Assembly: GCA_023375675.1 (NCBI GenBank)
Contig: JALQBC010000014.1
Coordinates: 186,001 to 250,000 of the forward strand
Origin: Cytospora piceicola
Taxonomy: Eukaryota > Ascomycota > Sordariomycetes > Diaporthales > Cytosporaceae
Reading direction: 5' to 3'
DNA length: 64,000 bases
Positions 60,633 through 64,000 of the stretch are shown piece by piece. Position 1 is the first letter of the stretch. Every line of letters begins with the position of its first letter. The position numbers were made by a program, and so were the translations under genes. The notes under the pieces are model-generated. The model did not search any database. It was not told the origin of the DNA and worked only from the letters and a program-made list of their open reading frames with translations.

Positions 60633-63600
60633 TTATTTTCTGCCACGTTTCTCTGCTTGGTACAGCTCATGCTTCATGTCCATGAACATGTCCTCCACCT
60701 GGTAGGTTTCCTCCTTTGTAAACTCAGCGGTCCTCAACATGCTCAGCCCGTTCTGGAGCATGACCATAAGCCTGTCAAAACTACCAACCTCCGGCTCTCC
60801 CAGCTCCACAGACTCCTCACGTACGAGTTCCTCTCGCACCTGTTCTACAATGTCCTGGGACCCTTGTGCGACTGGCTCCTGTTTAGAAGTCGTGGCCTCA
60901 ACTTGCGAGGAAGTGGCCTCCCTCTCTTCTCTCGCGAGTTGCGACTGGATGGCTTGCTCATCATCCATGTCTTCCACATCATCATTCAGTAGCTCGTCTA
61001 GCTGCGACTGCGGCGGTTCCAGTGGCTCGGGAACGACCAGAGGAAGTTCCTCAGAAGCTGATAGCTCGGTTGGCGAGCTGCCCTGGTCAGACTTGGAAGA
61101 AATATCCTTCTCGTAGAGCTCCTCTCCTGTTTGCGTTTCACCACGAGGACCTAAGAGAAATAATTAGCACCTGTAGTCTGTAGCATAACGTCCGCAACGA
61201 CAGTGGTGAAATACCTTGGCTGGCCGCAGCAGCGGGCTGGCTATCAGGGATCTCATCTTGGCTTGCCTCGCCGAGGTCCTCCTGATGCCTCTGCTTCTTG
61301 CCGCCGCCTTGGACCGAAAACGACCGCTTCCGTTTCCTCAGCCATACGCCCCTGCCGGGCGACACATTCTCGAAGCTTTCCTGTTCCGCAAGCTGAGTGA
61401 TCGGTGTGGAGGGCCGGTCTTGCGAGCCCTGCGAGTCCTGGGACCTCTGAGAGCTGTTGCCTGTTGAGGGTCGCCGTGTCTTGTTCGCTGAACGGCCGCG
61501 ACGCGGTTTCTTAGACTCACCGCCTTCAACCATAATGCAGGCGTTGGCCACAGCTCCTTTTACTGCCTGGGTCTGCTCCTCCGCTTGCTCCGGTGATTCA
61601 GGGAGTATGTCGTCGTAGGACGGTACGTCCTTCTTCTTGGGCGAGCTTCGTATGTCGATTTCGATCCGTCCCGTCCCGATGTCTCTCATTCCGTCCTCAA
61701 ATGAGTCACTGACACTGAACGACTGGGTATTGCCCTTGTTCCGAGAAGATCTACGCATTACCAGACGGGGTGGGCTTGGCCTAGCAGCCCTCTGAGTCGG
61801 CATGGGTGGCAGAGGACTAGTCGGCGCATCCACGAAATCCTCCTTATCAGACGTTGGGTTTACCAGATTGTCTAGTGACTGGTTCATAGGCAGGTCCGTC
61901 AGGACATCTGCGGGCACTACCGCCTCTTCTGCACTGTCGAAAATGTTCGTCTCCTCGATCACTTCGGGGTCAACTGCAAACTGCGACGAGGTCACATCAT
62001 TCTGCTCAAGTACATCCTCAACGACATCTTGCTCGTTGACGACGTCCTCTCCCTCGTCCAGTCGCAGCTCTTCGTCGACATCGTCCAGGTCCATGCGTTG
62101 TGATGCAGATATTGTCTGCTGGGCTGGGTTAGGTGACCCCAAAACCGGGGATGAAGAAATTTGCCATTCGTCAAGAGAGGTGAGATTGCTGGCTAGTGAT
62201 CTGAGTTCCGAAAGCAGGCGGTAGCCTCTTGGCTCCGGGGGCGATGAGGGCGGATCTGCCATCTCCTGATCCTGTTCCGGCAACATCACCGGCTGTCCTC
62301 GTCGTGGGGTTGGTGTGGATGTCAAGTAATCTTCAAGGCCATCATTTCGCTCTGGCGTCGTGGCTCGTTGTGGTCCGGGGATCACTGACGGCAGCTCCTG
62401 ATGCTCAACCATAGATTTGGCCTTCTTCGTTGCAGCACTGGGGCTTGATCGCAATTCTGGGTATAAAGCGGCCTGTCCCCGCTGCCGCTCTCGGATTTCC
62501 TTTTGGCGGTCAGTGAGTAACTGAGACTCCTGTGCATTTACGGCAGGCGAAGACTCTATAGCTGCAAACTGTATTTGGGAGTCTTCGTGTCGGAGCTTTG
62601 GTTTGGGGGTACGCCCCTTGGACTTGACTCTAGCCAAGGGGGTGGTGTTCGCACTGCTCCGGACAATGCCGGCCATTTTAGCCGAGGCCGGGGTGGCGGA
62701 GCGTCGTGTCGAGCGACGTGGACGTGGAGTCGGTTCTGGAATCGGAAGAGAAAAGACTGGAAGGCTCGCGTCTTCCTGGGATTCCGCGAACTTGAGATGC
62801 AAATCAGTATCCTCGTCCAAGATGACCAGTCCCGGTCGGACAACGTCCACAGAAGAACCCAGGGAGGTGAGCACTGATTTCAGTGTCTCAGGGTACTGTA
62901 TATGTTCCGCATTTTCGTAAACGCGGTTCCACATTTCCGCTGTCATTCTAACGATGTCTCGGTGAGTGCTGTTAAATGCAGCACACAATAGTGGCTCGAT
63001 GCTTTCCAATTGCAGATCATTTGCAGATGCATCGTCGGCAAGGAAATTGCACAACCTCTGCCACAATGAATGCATCTATAAGATGTCAGTGATGAGCTCA
63101 ATACTAGCCCAAAATATGGTTGCTGGAGTATACATACCGCTTCTGTAGCACCAGGGAAATCGGTTTTGGTAATGCGGCGATCCTTGTCTTCTAACCAGCA
63201 GGCGAGACCGTCCTCGATGGCGACTAGAGTTCGAAGTAGGAGCTGATGGTTTCCACGGTCGAAAAATCCCTTCACCCCTTCCAACAACTGTGTGACACTA
63301 TCAGAGGCGTAGAATCCGAGGCCAGCGTACAATCTCCCCAGCACGATCGTGAGAAGTTTGTACAAGTTGTCGAATGGATCAAACGACGAAAGACGGGTGC
63401 CTGCGTTTGAGGTACCCCACAAACGTCGTCTCGCTGTGTCGGAAGCCTGCTTGTCAAGGGGCTGGGTAGATGATACGACGAGCTCGATGGCGGCACCAAC
63501 ACAGTTGGCTGTAATCACCACCCCCGCACCTTCAGGTATCAGATCCTTGACCACGGCGGCCAGTGGCTCGATGACCGCGAAGGCGACACCGGCATCACCG

Positions 63601-64000
63601 GTCTCATCCTTAACACGGCGCTGGAAGGATTGGAAGAGGTGTTGCCAGTGTTTCCAAGGTAGGTTTGGTACTGATTTCAAGCCGCGTTCGAGAACCCTGG
63701 CAATGTCACGGAACTCAAGACCAAGATTGGCTCCACTTCCAGAAGCTGTCGACTGATGGCTGTGTTGGCTGCTCTCCAACGATGCCGAGATCTTTGCAAC
63801 AGCCATTGCCCAGGCGCCATACGGGCAAGGTGCATCCAGTGGAAGCAAACGCAAGAGCTCCTGGCCAAGTTCGGCCTGCGCTTGTTCGTTCTTGTCGGCA
63901 AAGAAGGGGGCGAAAACCACCCGGAAGAACTCGCCAAACTCATCGTCGTCGGGGACTTCGGGTGTAATGCTAGACAGCAAGCAGAAAAGATGATGCAAAG
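60633..64000 (-). CDS. RIF1: Rif1-like telomere and replication-timing regulator, 5' part missing
   Basis: Three visible exons (64000 or near to 63138, 63075-61215, 61150-60633) give about 1080 aa of the C-terminal part; the gene continues past the window end, so the N-terminus is absent. The first exon is helical and HEAT-like (WKHWQHLFQSFQRRVKDETGD, GRLYAGLGFYASDSVTQLLEG). Next comes FNSTHRDIVRMTAEMWNRVYEN, then a long Ser/Pro/acidic region containing LRHEDSQIQFAAIESSP and SQLLTDRQKEIRERQRGQAAL, patterns I associate with fungal Rif1. In the family, Rif1 recruits PP1 phosphatase to restrain late origins and limits telomere length. I could not identify a clear RVxF/SILK PP1-docking pair. The last exon is glutamate-rich. 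A TCTAG near 63972 might be an acceptor rather than coding. Family assignment is probable, not certain. Confidence 0.7.

Overview
The window looks like chromosomal DNA of a filamentous ascomycete (Pezizomycotina, probably Sordariomycetes). Most genes carry short introns of about 50-150 bp with GTRNGT donors, CTAAC or CTGAC branch sites and YAG acceptors. Coding third positions are G/C rich. The gene set is eukaryotic: U5 snRNP GTPase, karyopherin, Pol I subunit, mitoribosomal protein, GPI-type phospholipase B. Eighteen protein genes and one intron-containing tRNA gene can be supported. I built all splice models by hand. Every complete multi-exon model closes to a whole number of codons, with a length normal for its family where the family is known.

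Layout. 1-3186: no gene seen, short tandem repeats. 3.2-4.1 kb (+): CIA2/MIP18-type Fe-S targeting protein. 6.8-10.4 kb (-): SNU114. 10.9-12.3 kb (+): cytosolic acetoacetyl-CoA thiolase (ERG10), divergent from SNU114. 13.6-14.7 kb (-): small cysteine-containing secreted protein. 15.9-20.4 kb (+): FGAM synthase (ADE6). 20.7-24.0 kb (-): KAP120/importin-11. 24.4-25.5 kb (-): quinone-oxidoreductase-like MDR enzyme with a GC-AG intron. 26.5-27.7 kb (-): RPA43. 28.5-29.2 kb (-): TMA23. 30.0-32.0 kb (+): multi-pass membrane protein of unknown function. 34.1-36.1 kb (+): lysophospholipase. 37.5-39.7 kb (-): CxxC-basic motif plus a degenerate caspase-like domain. 39.7-47.2 kb: gene-poor, repeat-bearing, with a possible decayed HET-domain gene. 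47.2 kb (+): tRNA-Leu(AAG). 47.8-49.1 kb (-): PSG1-like Golgi membrane protein. 49.8-53.1 kb (-): KRE33/NAT10. 54.8-55.9 kb (-): mS38/COX24. 56.7-58.2 kb (+): class II DAHP synthase. 58.6-59.8 kb (-): glucose-6-phosphate 1-epimerase. 60.6-64.0 kb (-): RIF1-like, 5' part beyond the window.

How the genes relate. There is no metabolic gene cluster; most genes are single-copy housekeeping functions. RPA43, TMA23 and KRE33 all serve ribosome biogenesis. RPA43 and KRE33 share an identical 13-bp element in the same orientation, about 90 bp upstream of both start codons. The DAHP synthase has a consensus CPC1/Gcn4 site in its promoter. The most unusual item is the 608-aa protein at 37.5-39.7 kb: it keeps caspase-like landmarks, but the position expected to hold the catalytic cysteine reads Asp-Ala-Pro. 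It lies about 5 kb from the possible HET remnant.
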